Source: Spirochaetales bacterium Spiro_01
Lineage (GTDB): Bacteria > Spirochaetota > Spirochaetia > Sphaerochaetales > Sphaerochaetaceae
Reading direction: 5' to 3'
DNA: 5,943 nt
Assembly (NCBI GenBank): GCA_001604265.1
Contig: LVBC01000277.1
Location: 1-5,943 of the forward strand
Positions within the stretch are counted from its first letter, which is position 1. Each line of letters starts with the position of its first letter. Under the pieces are notes generated by a model. That model did no database searches. It had not been told where the DNA came from and saw only the letters and a list, made by a program, of their open reading frames with translations. This document shows positions 1-5,758 of this stretch, piece after piece. The translations under genes and the position numbers were made by a program.

Positions 1-154
1 CGAAGCAGATCGGGAGGTATGAGATGGGGTCTGTGCCCCTGCCGGTCCTGGCAAACCCCGCCTCCATGGCCTTCCAGGCCCTTCGGCGCCCTTCTTCATC
101 CCCTCCAAGGGCCTCGACATAACCTCTGTATTCCTCTTCCAGATATCTTGACAT
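1..154 (-). CDS. Unrecognised protein, N-terminal part only (runs off left edge)
   Basis: An open frame of 51 codons reads leftwards from an ATG at 154 to the window edge without a stop. It begins MSRYLEEEYRGYVEALGG and ends at the edge with DPISYLPICF. The product is charged and probably helical at its N-terminus, with no signal peptide or membrane segment in the visible part. Codon choice (AGG/AGA Arg, GGG/GGA Gly, GAG/GAA Glu) matches the neighbouring genes, which supports real coding. The ATG at 154 is preferred because a purine-rich GAGAAGAAGAG (160-170) lies 5 nt upstream. An in-frame ATG at 181 would add nine residues (MAWLRRRVH) but has no ribosome binding site, and an in-frame TAG lies just above it. 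The gene is divergent from the P-loop gene. I do not recognise the family, and the rest of the gene lies outside the window. Confidence 0.6.
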   Translation of the reverse strand, partial: MSRYLEEEYRGYVEALGGDEEGRRRAWKAMEAGFARTGRGTDPISYLPICF

Positions 155-201
155 ATGAACTCTTCTTCTCAGCCACGCCATGAAGCATGAATGCTAAGGA
201 T

Positions 202-230
202 AGCTTATTTGAAGCAGAGAGCTCTTTCAA
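202..230 (-). promoter_or_regulatory. Weak candidate promoter for the left-edge gene
   Basis: On the minus strand TTGAAA (225-230, five of six matches to the -35 consensus) is followed after 17 nt by TAAGCT (202-207). TAAGCT keeps only the conserved first, second and last positions of a -10 box. It lies about 50 nt upstream of the ATG at 154. Spacing is good but the -10 is poor, so this is only a candidate. Confidence 0.25.
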
Positions 231-259
231 GCTGGCAGATTGTCCATTTATTGCCATCC

Positions 260-289
260 TTGAGAAGGAGTTCGACAAAGTGGTAATAT
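260..289 (+). promoter_or_regulatory. Probable sigma70-type promoter of the P-loop gene
   Basis: TTGAGA (260-265, five of six to TTGACA) is followed after 18 nt by TAATAT (284-289, four of six to TATAAT). This puts the transcription start near 296, about 34 nt upstream of the ATG at 330. It is the best promoter-like pair in the 175-bp divergent intergenic region. No convincing operator palindrome is seen, although CTAG occurs twice just downstream (291-300). Confidence 0.5.
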
Positions 290-315
290 CCTAGTCCTAG
301 CCCTGGTCAATATCG

Positions 316-322
316 AAAGGAG
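316..322 (+). promoter_or_regulatory. Ribosome binding site of the P-loop gene
   Basis: AAAGGAG sits 7 nt upstream of the ATG at 330, a near-ideal Shine-Dalgarno site that fixes this start. Confidence 0.75.
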
Positions 323-329
323 TCAGAAG

Positions 330-1304
330 ATGAAGAACGATGCGTTCAAGGTCATTCTGTTGCAGGCACTTCCTGCATCAGGAAAGACAGAGGTCAGGAA
401 GTTCCTGGCAAATATCGATACAGAGAAGCTGCTGAGGGAGTTCCACATAGGAGCGACTCTCCAGCTCGACGACTTTCTCTACACCAATCTGATGAGGAGG
501 ATAGACAGCGAACTCCAGGCACTCGGCTTCGACCGCCTCTTCTACTGTGGAGATGACCAGCCCTTCATAGATGGCAGGGAATGGGGCACTCTGGGAATGC
601 TCCTCAATGAGGACTACCACGATCTGATGAACCGCAATGTAGTGCTCTGCGACTCGGCAGCAAGATTCCTATTCGACAGGATCGACATGGCAAGGATGGC
701 AGTGGGCCTTGAGCCCTCACTTTCCCTGCTTGACAGGATAATCCGGAACAAGGTGGCGGAGAGAGTCGAGACCGAAGCAAGACTCATCATCCAGAAGAAG
801 CAGGACCAGTACCCATCCTCATTCGACAACAGGACAATCGTGATAGAGTGTGCACGCGGCGGCGCAGATGGAAGCCCGATGCCTCTTGAAGGCAGCAATG
901 GCTACCAGTATGCACTTCCCATCTTCTCGAATGAGATACTCGAGAAGGCGGCCATACTCTACATCTGGACGACACCTGAAGAGGCAAGGCGAAGGATAGG
1001 CTTCAGGACCGACCCCGATGATCCGAATTCGGCAATGCACCACGAGGTTCCGATGCCTGTCATGAATGCAAACTACGGCTGCGATGACATGGACTATCTG
1101 ATAAGGAGTGCAGAAAGACCGAACACGATAACGATCCAGGCGCACGGAAGGAAGTACCACATACCTGTAGGAATCTTCGACAACAGAGTCGATATAACAT
1201 CATTCCTGAGAGAGACTCCCGACAAGTGGGACTCCCAGAAGATACTCGATGTATCGAAGGCGATAAGGAAGGCGACAGACACGATGTATGAGAACTACCG
1301 CTAG
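330..1304 (+). CDS. P-loop NTPase / kinase-like protein of unknown function
   Basis: This 324-residue soluble protein has a Walker A P-loop right at its N-terminus. A hydrophobic strand (KVILLQA, 7-13) leads into ALPASGKTE (13-21), with Lys19 and Thr20 as the expected phosphate-binding residues. This arrangement is typical of small nucleotide or metabolite kinases and of zeta-toxin-like or polynucleotide-kinase-like P-loop proteins. LQLDDF (45-50) may supply acidic residues after the second strand, and TIVIECARGG (169-178) looks like a later core strand. The C-terminal third (about 215-324) is polar and charged, with no recognised domain. There is no signal peptide or membrane segment, so the protein is probably cytoplasmic. 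The start has a strong AAAGGAG site. The gene stands alone: it has its own promoter-like boxes, is divergent from the left gene, and ends at a terminator facing the ABC operon. ATP/GTP binding is well supported. The substrate is unknown, and I would not assign a kinase name. Confidence 0.85.
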   Translation: MKNDAFKVILLQALPASGKTEVRKFLANIDTEKLLREFHIGATLQLDDFLYTNLMRRIDSELQALGFDRLFYCGDDQPFIDGREWGTLGMLLNEDYHDLMNRNVVLCDSAARFLFDRIDMARMAVGLEPSLSLLDRIIRNKVAERVETEARLIIQKKQDQYPSSFDNRTIVIECARGGADGSPMPLEGSNGYQYALPIFSNEILEKAAILYIWTTPEEARRRIGFRTDPDDPNSAMHHEVPMPVMNANYGCDDMDYLIRSAERPNTITIQAHGRKYHIPVGIFDNRVDITSFLRETPDKWDSQKILDVSKAIRKATDTMYENYR

Positions 1305-1310
1305 AAGAGA

Positions 1311-1340
1311 GACCCGCCAGATTCGAAGCTCTGACGGGTC
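1311..1340. terminator. Intrinsic terminator between convergent genes, probably bidirectional
   Basis: GACCCGCCAG (1311-1320) pairs with CTGACGGGTC (1331-1340), a 10-bp GC-rich stem with a single C-A mismatch and a 10-nt loop. On the plus strand it is followed by TATTCCTTTCT. On the minus strand it is followed by the pyrimidine run TCTCTTCT. It begins 7 nt after the stop of the P-loop gene and lies 10 nt beyond the stop of the second ABC gene, so it probably ends transcription from both sides. Confidence 0.75.
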
Positions 1341-1349
1341 TATTCCTTT

Positions 1350-3083
1350 CTAGAGGTTCCAGCTTGCCGCCCTCTCTCTCATCTCGATGAATCTTCTGTA
1401 GATTCCTTCTCTTTCCAGAAGCTCCGTGTGCTTTCCTCTTTCCACAATCCTTCCCCTGTCGATGACAAGTATCTGGTCTGCATTCTGGACTGTCTTCAGA
1501 CGGTGGGCGATCATGATGATCGTCTTCTCGTGAGTCAGCTCCTCGATCGCCTCCAAAAGCTCCTTCTCATTCTCCGGATCTACGTTGGCAGTCGCCTCAT
1601 CGAGAACGATAACAGGTGCATCCTTCATTATGGCCCTTGCAATCGAGATTCTCTGCCTCTCTCCACCTGACAATGTCGCACCTCCCTCTCCGATGACAGT
1701 CTCGTAACCATCCGGAAGCCTTGTTATGAAGTCGTGGCATCTGGCCTTCTTCGCAGCCTCTATCACCCTATCCATCGAGGCAGCTGGATTGCCGAAACGG
1801 ATGTTGTTGGCAATTGTATTCCTGAAAAGGTATACACTCTGGAAGACGAAGCTGAAGTTCTTCATCAGAGAATCCATGCTGTACTCCCTGACATCCCTTC
1901 CTCCCAGCATCACACAGCCTTCATCGACATCCCAGAAGCGGGATATGAGCTGGCACAAGGTAGTCTTTCCACCTCCAGAAGGTCCCACGATCGCAGTAGT
2001 GCTCCTCTCGGGAATCCTTGCAGAGACACTGTCTATTATCTTCTTTCTTTCGTACGAGAAGGAGATGTCCTTCACTTCGATATCGAACGAGTCGGGTTCG
2101 ATCTCCTCGCCATCTATGTCCATCGGCCTTACAGAGAGTATCTCATTCGCCCTGTCCACACAGATATTCACAATCCTAAGAAGACCCGAGTAGTTTCCTG
2201 CCGCTTCGAGGCTTGCATATACGAGGAAGGAGGAGATTATCATGACGATGCAGGAAAGAAGATCCATCGTGCCGGAGAGGTAGAAGAGAATCGAGGCAAG
2301 ACTCATCAGTATGCCTGTGAGCTTTGTTATAAGATTCTGCAGGTTCATGAAGGGGACAAGCGCATACTCCATCCTGGTGTTTGCGATGATGTTCTCCGTG
2401 ATGGCCCTGTTGAGCTTCTCCGACTTCTCTCTCACAAGAGCGTAGGACTTCACCTCCTGCATCCCCTGAAGGTATTCGAGCACACTCTCGACAAGACTGG
2501 TATCAGTCTGTGACTTTGCTTGCGAGAAGCCCTCTGATACATTCTGCATCTGGGAGTTGACCAGGAAGAAGAGGAGACAGCCCAGGGCCAGGATGAGACC
2601 TATCCTCCAGTCGTATATCAGAAGCGCAATCGAGATGAGGAGGGTCGTGAAGAGACCTTCACTTACCATCATGATGACCCTTGTTGCAACATTCTGCAGG
2701 TTTTCCATGGTATTGGTCGTCACTGAGGTTATCGTTCCAAGGCTGTTCTCGTTGAAGTAGCCCATCGGCATGTAGCGCATGTGCTCTGCGATCTCTATCC
2801 TTTTCTCAGTTGCAGTCCCATAGCCGGCTTCCGTCTGCAGCATCGTGGATGCGCCTTTCAGCAGGGTCTCGCCCAGGAAGCCTGCATACAGTATCGCAGA
2901 GCTTCTGAGAATCAGGGCAGGAGTCACCGAAGAGGTGATCACACCCTCGAGAAGCACTGCTATTGCAGGTATCCTGAAGGCCTTGAAGATGCTCATGATG
3001 ACATTCAGATAGAGAGATCTGTAGAACTTCCTTCTGTAGATTTCCGGTGCAAAGGCGAAGAATTTGCTAATTACGCTGATCAT
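1350..3083 (-). CDS. ABC half-transporter (membrane + ATPase), second subunit of a heterodimer
   Basis: This 577-residue protein has a transmembrane domain followed by a nucleotide-binding domain, the standard half-transporter layout of the type IV (exporter) fold. Hydrophobic segments lie at about 22-50, 52-75, 134-156, 158-178, 244-268 and 272-292. The ATPase part has an A-loop Tyr344, Walker A GPSGGGKTT (367-375, Lys373), Q-loop Gln415, signature LSGGERQ (471-477), Walker B VIVLDE with Asp495 and catalytic Glu496, D-loop NVDPENE, and switch His527. All are consensus, so this half should hydrolyse ATP. The start at 3083 is chosen over an in-frame ATG at 3134 because GGAGG (3091-3095) precedes it by 7 nt. 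Its ATG also overlaps the stop of the upstream ABC gene as ATGA, which implies translational coupling. It almost certainly pairs one-to-one with the upstream product in the cytoplasmic membrane. The pair resembles YbtPQ/IrtAB-like transporters, but the substrate and even the direction are not readable here. Family certain, function inferred. Confidence 0.93.
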   Translation of the reverse strand: MISVISKFFAFAPEIYRRKFYRSLYLNVIMSIFKAFRIPAIAVLLEGVITSSVTPALILRSSAILYAGFLGETLLKGASTMLQTEAGYGTATEKRIEIAEHMRYMPMGYFNENSLGTITSVTTNTMENLQNVATRVIMMVSEGLFTTLLISIALLIYDWRIGLILALGCLLFFLVNSQMQNVSEGFSQAKSQTDTSLVESVLEYLQGMQEVKSYALVREKSEKLNRAITENIIANTRMEYALVPFMNLQNLITKLTGILMSLASILFYLSGTMDLLSCIVMIISSFLVYASLEAAGNYSGLLRIVNICVDRANEILSVRPMDIDGEEIEPDSFDIEVKDISFSYERKKIIDSVSARIPERSTTAIVGPSGGGKTTLCQLISRFWDVDEGCVMLGGRDVREYSMDSLMKNFSFVFQSVYLFRNTIANNIRFGNPAASMDRVIEAAKKARCHDFITRLPDGYETVIGEGGATLSGGERQRISIARAIMKDAPVIVLDEATANVDPENEKELLEAIEELTHEKTIIMIAHRLKTVQNADQILVIDRGRIVERGKHTELLEREGIYRRFIEMRERAASWNL

Positions 3084-4852
3084 GCCTGGGCCTCCATTGC
3101 AAGTCTGTCCTTTACCTGGATGTGAGCACTCCACATCCTGCTATACAGACCATTCTTTTCGATAAGGCTTCTGTGATCGCCCTCCTCCACTATCCTGCCA
3201 TCCTCGACGACGACTATGTGCTGGGCCTTCTGTATCGTCGAAAGCCTGTGCGCGATGACTATCAGTGTCTTTCCCTTTACGAGCCTTCCGACCGACTCCT
3301 CTATCAGGGCCTCGTTCTCTGGGTCCGTATATGCAGTTGCCTCATCGAGTATGACTATCGGAGCGTTCTTCAGCATTGCACGGGCAATCGATATCCTCTG
3401 CCTCTCTCCTCCAGAGAGGTGGCCTCCTCCACTTCCGACCACAGTATCGTAGCCATTTTCAAGCGACATGATGAAGTCGTGGCAACCGGACTTTCTTGCA
3501 ATATCAACAACATCCTCATCACTCGCACCAGGTCGGCCTATCCTTATATTCTCCCTGACTGTCTCGTTGAAGAGGAAGTTGTCCTGCGAGACGTATGCGA
3601 CCCTACTGTTGAAGTCCTCTACCGAGAGACTCCTCACATCGACGCCTCCGAAGAGAATCCTTCCCTCGCTCACATCCCAAAGTCCATCGATCAGTCTTGC
3701 TATCGTCGACTTTCCACTTCCTGATGGCCCGACAAGGGCAGTAAGCTCTCCCTCTCTTATCTCGAGGTCTATGCCGTGCAGGACCTCCTTGTTCTCATAT
3801 GCAAAGTGCACATTCTCAAGTCGGATGCTGTTGCTCTCAGGCTCTGCTGCAGAGACCTTAGGCCTGATCTGCTCGGGGGCTGTGAGAATTGTCGTCACTT
3901 CGCTTATTATCGTCTCCATCGTCCTGATGTCGTCGTTGAAGGACATCAATGTGACAAGAGGAGTCAGAAGTCCGACTGAGAGAATCACACACATGATGCA
4001 CTCATCTGCTGTGAGCGAGCCCTTCATCACAAGATAGCCTCCCAGAGGAAGGACTCCCAGAAGCGTGCTCGGCATGACTGTCAGTGCAAGTGTCATCGAA
4101 CCGATGTAGTCCCTCATCCACTCGACATAGCTCTCTGCTGCTTCCTTTGCAGCGGTCACGAATCTATCATACGAGCTCTGCGTCTTTCCGAAGACCTTTA
4201 TCACCTCGATTCCGTTTATGTATTCGACTGCCGTATCGTTCAGGACCTTGGTCTTATCGATGCAGTACTGGTTTCTTTCATTAGCATCCTTCAGCATCCA
4301 GCACATCGCAAGTATTCCTACAGGAAAGGTCGCGATCGAGATGAGCGCCATCCTCCAATCCAGGTACATCAGGTAGACAAATATGATCACAGGCGCAATC
4401 AGATTGCTTGTGAATTCAGGAAGTATGTGCGCCATTATCGTCTCGATGCTGTCTATCCTCTCCACGAGAGTGTTCTTGAGCGCTCCGGATGACCTCAGCT
4501 TCACATCTCCAAGCTGCATCCTCGAAAGCTTGTCGCAGGCCATCTTCCTCATGCTTCCGAGCACGAAGAAGGTCGCCTTGTGCGATGCCGACGTTGAAAG
4601 TGCATGAAGAAGTATCGAAAGAGCCCAGAATGCACCCATCAGCGCAAGATAGCTGCCAAGTACTGAAATATCACGGCAATCTGAAAGGAGTGCGCCTATC
4701 AGCCTTGCGATGATGAAATAGGGAACCATCTGGCAGATGACACTGCCGAATGCCAGAATCACACTCAGCTGGAAGTGTCTCTTTCTTATTCCTGCGAATG
4801 TGAAGATCCACGACCAGGTAGAGCGCTTTTCCACCTGTTTCTCCTTGTCCAT
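3080..4852 (-). CDS. ABC half-transporter (membrane + ATPase), first subunit of a heterodimer
   Basis: This 590-residue half-transporter has an N-terminal membrane domain and a C-terminal ATPase. Hydrophobic segments lie at about 28-56, 62-86, 148-164, 167-186, 252-275 and 284-304. Residues 141-150 (AHILPEFTSN) and 207-221 (TAVEYINGIEVIKVF) match patterns I associate with the YbtP/IrtA-like branch of exporter-fold transporters. That branch includes proteins importing ferric siderophores. ATPase motifs are A-loop Tyr352, Walker A GPSGSGKST (375-383, Lys381), Q-loop Gln423, signature LSGGERQ (479-485), Walker B VILDE with Asp503 and Glu504, D-loop AYTDPENE and His535. None is degenerate. The ATG at 4852 follows GGGAGG by 6 nt. 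The stop overlaps the next gene's start by 4 nt, so the two subunits are made together. It lies 105 bp downstream of a tetR-type gene on the same strand but behind a terminator, so it probably has its own repressor-controlled promoter. Metallophore import, drug export and peptide export are all possible. Confidence 0.93.
   Translation of the reverse strand: MDKEKQVEKRSTWSWIFTFAGIRKRHFQLSVILAFGSVICQMVPYFIIARLIGALLSDCRDISVLGSYLALMGAFWALSILLHALSTSASHKATFFVLGSMRKMACDKLSRMQLGDVKLRSSGALKNTLVERIDSIETIMAHILPEFTSNLIAPVIIFVYLMYLDWRMALISIATFPVGILAMCWMLKDANERNQYCIDKTKVLNDTAVEYINGIEVIKVFGKTQSSYDRFVTAAKEAAESYVEWMRDYIGSMTLALTVMPSTLLGVLPLGGYLVMKGSLTADECIMCVILSVGLLTPLVTLMSFNDDIRTMETIISEVTTILTAPEQIRPKVSAAEPESNSIRLENVHFAYENKEVLHGIDLEIREGELTALVGPSGSGKSTIARLIDGLWDVSEGRILFGGVDVRSLSVEDFNSRVAYVSQDNFLFNETVRENIRIGRPGASDEDVVDIARKSGCHDFIMSLENGYDTVVGSGGGHLSGGERQRISIARAMLKNAPIVILDEATAYTDPENEALIEESVGRLVKGKTLIVIAHRLSTIQKAQHIVVVEDGRIVEEGDHRSLIEKNGLYSRMWSAHIQVKDRLAMEAQA
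3091..3095 (-). promoter_or_regulatory. Ribosome binding site deciding the second ABC start
   Basis: GGAGG on the minus strand lies inside the last codons of the upstream ABC gene, 7 nt before the ATG at 3083. It selects that ATG over the one at 3134, which would lengthen the protein by 17 residues of low-complexity, non-conserved-looking sequence and overlap the upstream gene by 55 nt. Confidence 0.75.
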
Positions 4853-4858
4853 ATATAT

Positions 4859-4864
4859 CCTCCC
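4859..4864 (-). promoter_or_regulatory. Strong ribosome binding site of the first ABC gene
   Basis: GGGAGG on the minus strand precedes the ATG at 4852 by 6 nt (ATATAT). A second copy of GGGAGG lies just upstream at 4867-4872, so two SD-like sequences are adjacent. The nearer one is correctly placed. Confidence 0.8.
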
Positions 4865-4865
4865 G

Positions 4866-4881
4866 CCCTCCCAAAGGAGAG
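4866..4881 (-). other. Small leader hairpin just upstream of the ABC Shine-Dalgarno
   Basis: On the minus strand CTCTCC (4876-4881) can pair with GGAGGG (4866-4871) across a TTTG loop, giving six pairs including one G-T wobble. The same CTCTCC could instead pair with the real Shine-Dalgarno at 4859-4864. The complementarity is seen directly. Any effect on translation is inference. Confidence 0.3.
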
Positions 4882-4893
4882 CAAAATCATTTC

Positions 4894-4907
4894 CTGTCAG
4901 CTAACAG
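4894..4907. promoter_or_regulatory. Operator-like inverted repeat upstream of the ABC pair
   Basis: CTGTCAGCTAACAG is a 14-nt near-perfect palindrome with one mismatched pair. It shares the 7-mer GTTAGCT (minus strand here) with the left edge of the palindrome in the tetR promoter. It lies about 42 nt upstream of the ABC start and downstream of the tetR terminator, where a repressor would block transporter transcription. A poor promoter candidate on the minus strand (TTGCAG, 19 nt, AATGAT) would place this repeat between the -35 and -10 boxes. The match to the proposed TetR operator is partial, so binding by the neighbouring repressor is a guess. Confidence 0.35.
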
Positions 4908-4929
4908 AATCTGCAATCTGCTTGCCTAC

Positions 4930-4959
4930 AAAAAAAGAGGAGGCTCTTTCGAGTCTCCT
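4930..4959 (-). terminator. Strong intrinsic terminator of the tetR-type gene
   Basis: On the minus strand AGGAGACTC (4951-4959) pairs with GAGCCTCCT (4938-4946) around a GAAA tetraloop, giving a 9-bp stem with one A-C mismatch. It is followed by a C and then seven T residues (4930-4936). The stem begins inside the tetR stop codon (4958-4960). It separates the repressor's transcript from the downstream ABC genes. Confidence 0.85.
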
Positions 4960-5569
4960 AGATTCCCATTATCTTCTGCCAGCCCGGCATGAAGAATTTC
5001 TGTATTGTTCCGAGGTACCTCTCGGCATCCTCCTTCGGATAGTCATGCACTATCGGTTCGAAGAGCGCTGTAAGATAGGCGCTCATCAGCATATGCAGCG
5101 TCTCCTGGCCTATCTCCTCTACAGGATACCCCTTTGCCTTCATGAACATGATGGCACGCCACATCCCCTTCTGATGCTCCAGTACGACATCATGGATGAA
5201 GTTCTCATACCGGGTTCCCTGCGAAGAGCATAGAAGCAGCTTGAAGGAGTCCCTGTGGGGGAACACGACCTCCCTCACCATGTCCACATCGCTTCTGCTT
5301 CTGGCCCTTTCCACATCTCCTTTTTCAAGCGCAGCGTAGGACTCCTCCTCATGCTGCCTCATCCACTCGTTCATCGCCCTTATCCCGGGCTGGACAAGCG
5401 CATTGAACATCTCCTCCTTCGAGGAGAAATGGCGATAGAGCGCAGCACTTGTCAATCCTGCTTCTGCTGCGATCGTGCGTATCGAGGCCTTCTCGAAGCC
5501 CTTCTCAATGAACTCCTTTCTTGCGGCCGGAATTATTCTCTCATGACTCTCTTTCTTGTCTCTTGGCAT
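4958..5569 (-). CDS. TetR/AcrR-family transcriptional repressor
   Basis: At 203 residues this is normal size for a TetR regulator. The N-terminal DNA-binding domain spans about 8-54. The helix-turn-helix is at 28-48, where the family pattern IRTIAAEAGLTSAALYRHFSS is seen nearly intact, including the YRHF recognition-helix end and the following KEEMF. The C-terminal helical ligand-binding and dimer domain includes FKLLLCSSQGTRYENFIHD (109-127). I associate that stretch with TetR proteins found beside ABC or MATE transporters in anaerobes. The ATG at 5569 is preceded by GGTGAT (5575-5580). A perfect palindrome covers its -10 box, so self-repression is likely. It probably also represses the same-strand ABC pair 105 bp downstream and is released by a ligand, perhaps the transported compound. 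The ligand cannot be told from sequence. Family is secure; target and inducer are inferred. Confidence 0.92.
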   Translation of the reverse strand: MPRDKKESHERIIPAARKEFIEKGFEKASIRTIAAEAGLTSAALYRHFSSKEEMFNALVQPGIRAMNEWMRQHEEESYAALEKGDVERARSRSDVDMVREVVFPHRDSFKLLLCSSQGTRYENFIHDVVLEHQKGMWRAIMFMKAKGYPVEEIGQETLHMLMSAYLTALFEPIVHDYPKEDAERYLGTIQKFFMPGWQKIMGI

Positions 5570-5580
5570 TTGTTATCACC

Positions 5581-5604
5581 GTTAGCTATCAATGATAGCT
5601 TAAC
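5581..5604. promoter_or_regulatory. Palindromic TetR-type operator in the repressor's own promoter
   Basis: The arms AGCTATCA (5584-5591) and TGATAGCT (5593-5600) are perfect inverted repeats around a single central A. Outer GTTA (5581-5584) and TAAC (5601-5604) extend the symmetry if one extra base is allowed. It begins 12 nt upstream of the tetR start and covers the candidate -10 box. Size and position fit a TetR-dimer operator. Confidence 0.75.
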
Positions 5605-5621
5605 ACAATGCAGGACTTCAA
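5592..5621 (-). promoter_or_regulatory. Probable promoter of the tetR-type gene
   Basis: On the minus strand TTGAAG (5616-5621, four of six to the -35 consensus) is followed after 18 nt by TATCAT (5592-5597, five of six to TATAAT). The -10 box lies inside the palindrome, so bound repressor would exclude RNA polymerase. Transcription would start near 5585, giving a leader of about 15 nt. Confidence 0.5.
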
Positions 5622-5698
5622 TCAAGATGTGGCAGATTATCCCCGGACCAATATGCATTCTTGAGCCGGGAATGGGAATTCCAGCCATCCTGCAAATA

Positions 5699-5731
5699 GG
5701 AAATCCTCCACCCATCAGGATGAAGGATTCC
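5699..5731 (-). terminator. Possible weak terminator after the right-edge gene
   Basis: On the minus strand GGAATCCT (5724-5731) pairs with AGGATTTCC (5699-5707) with one bulged base, and CATC/GATG can pair inside. It is followed by TATTTG rather than a true T run. It starts about 28 nt after the stop at 5759-5761. The position suits a terminator, but the tail is weak. Confidence 0.35.
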
Positions 5732-5758
5732 ATAGAAGATGATGAGATTTATTGCGCC

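Noticed and set aside
199..207. GATAGCTTA matching part of the tetR operator (5594-5602), as a third repressor site
   Set aside because: Only a half-site is present without a matching arm. A shared 9-mer is expected by chance several times in a window this size.
96..278. 60-codon minus-strand open frame starting from a TTG at 278
   Set aside because: It overlaps the better-supported left-edge gene (154 to 1) in another frame, lacks a Shine-Dalgarno site and has an unlikely composition.
1734..2513. 259-codon plus-strand open frame inside the second ABC gene
   Set aside because: It is an antisense shadow of a gene with complete ABC motifs. Its His/Arg/Tyr-rich composition is typical of a complementary-strand reading, and it has no start signals.
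3084..3134. Longer start for the second ABC gene at the ATG at 3134
   Set aside because: GGAGG at 7 nt and the ATGA overlap favour 3083. The extra 17 residues are the out-of-frame reading of the upstream gene's end.
1350..5569. The tetR-ABC module as a previously undescribed system
   Set aside because: TetR regulators beside tandem ABC half-transporters are common. The substrate is unknown, but the architecture is not new.
5533..5733. 66-codon minus-strand frame overlapping the tetR start and its operator
   Set aside because: No ribosome binding site precedes its ATG, it runs through the operator and into tetR in another frame, and its product has no recognisable pattern.
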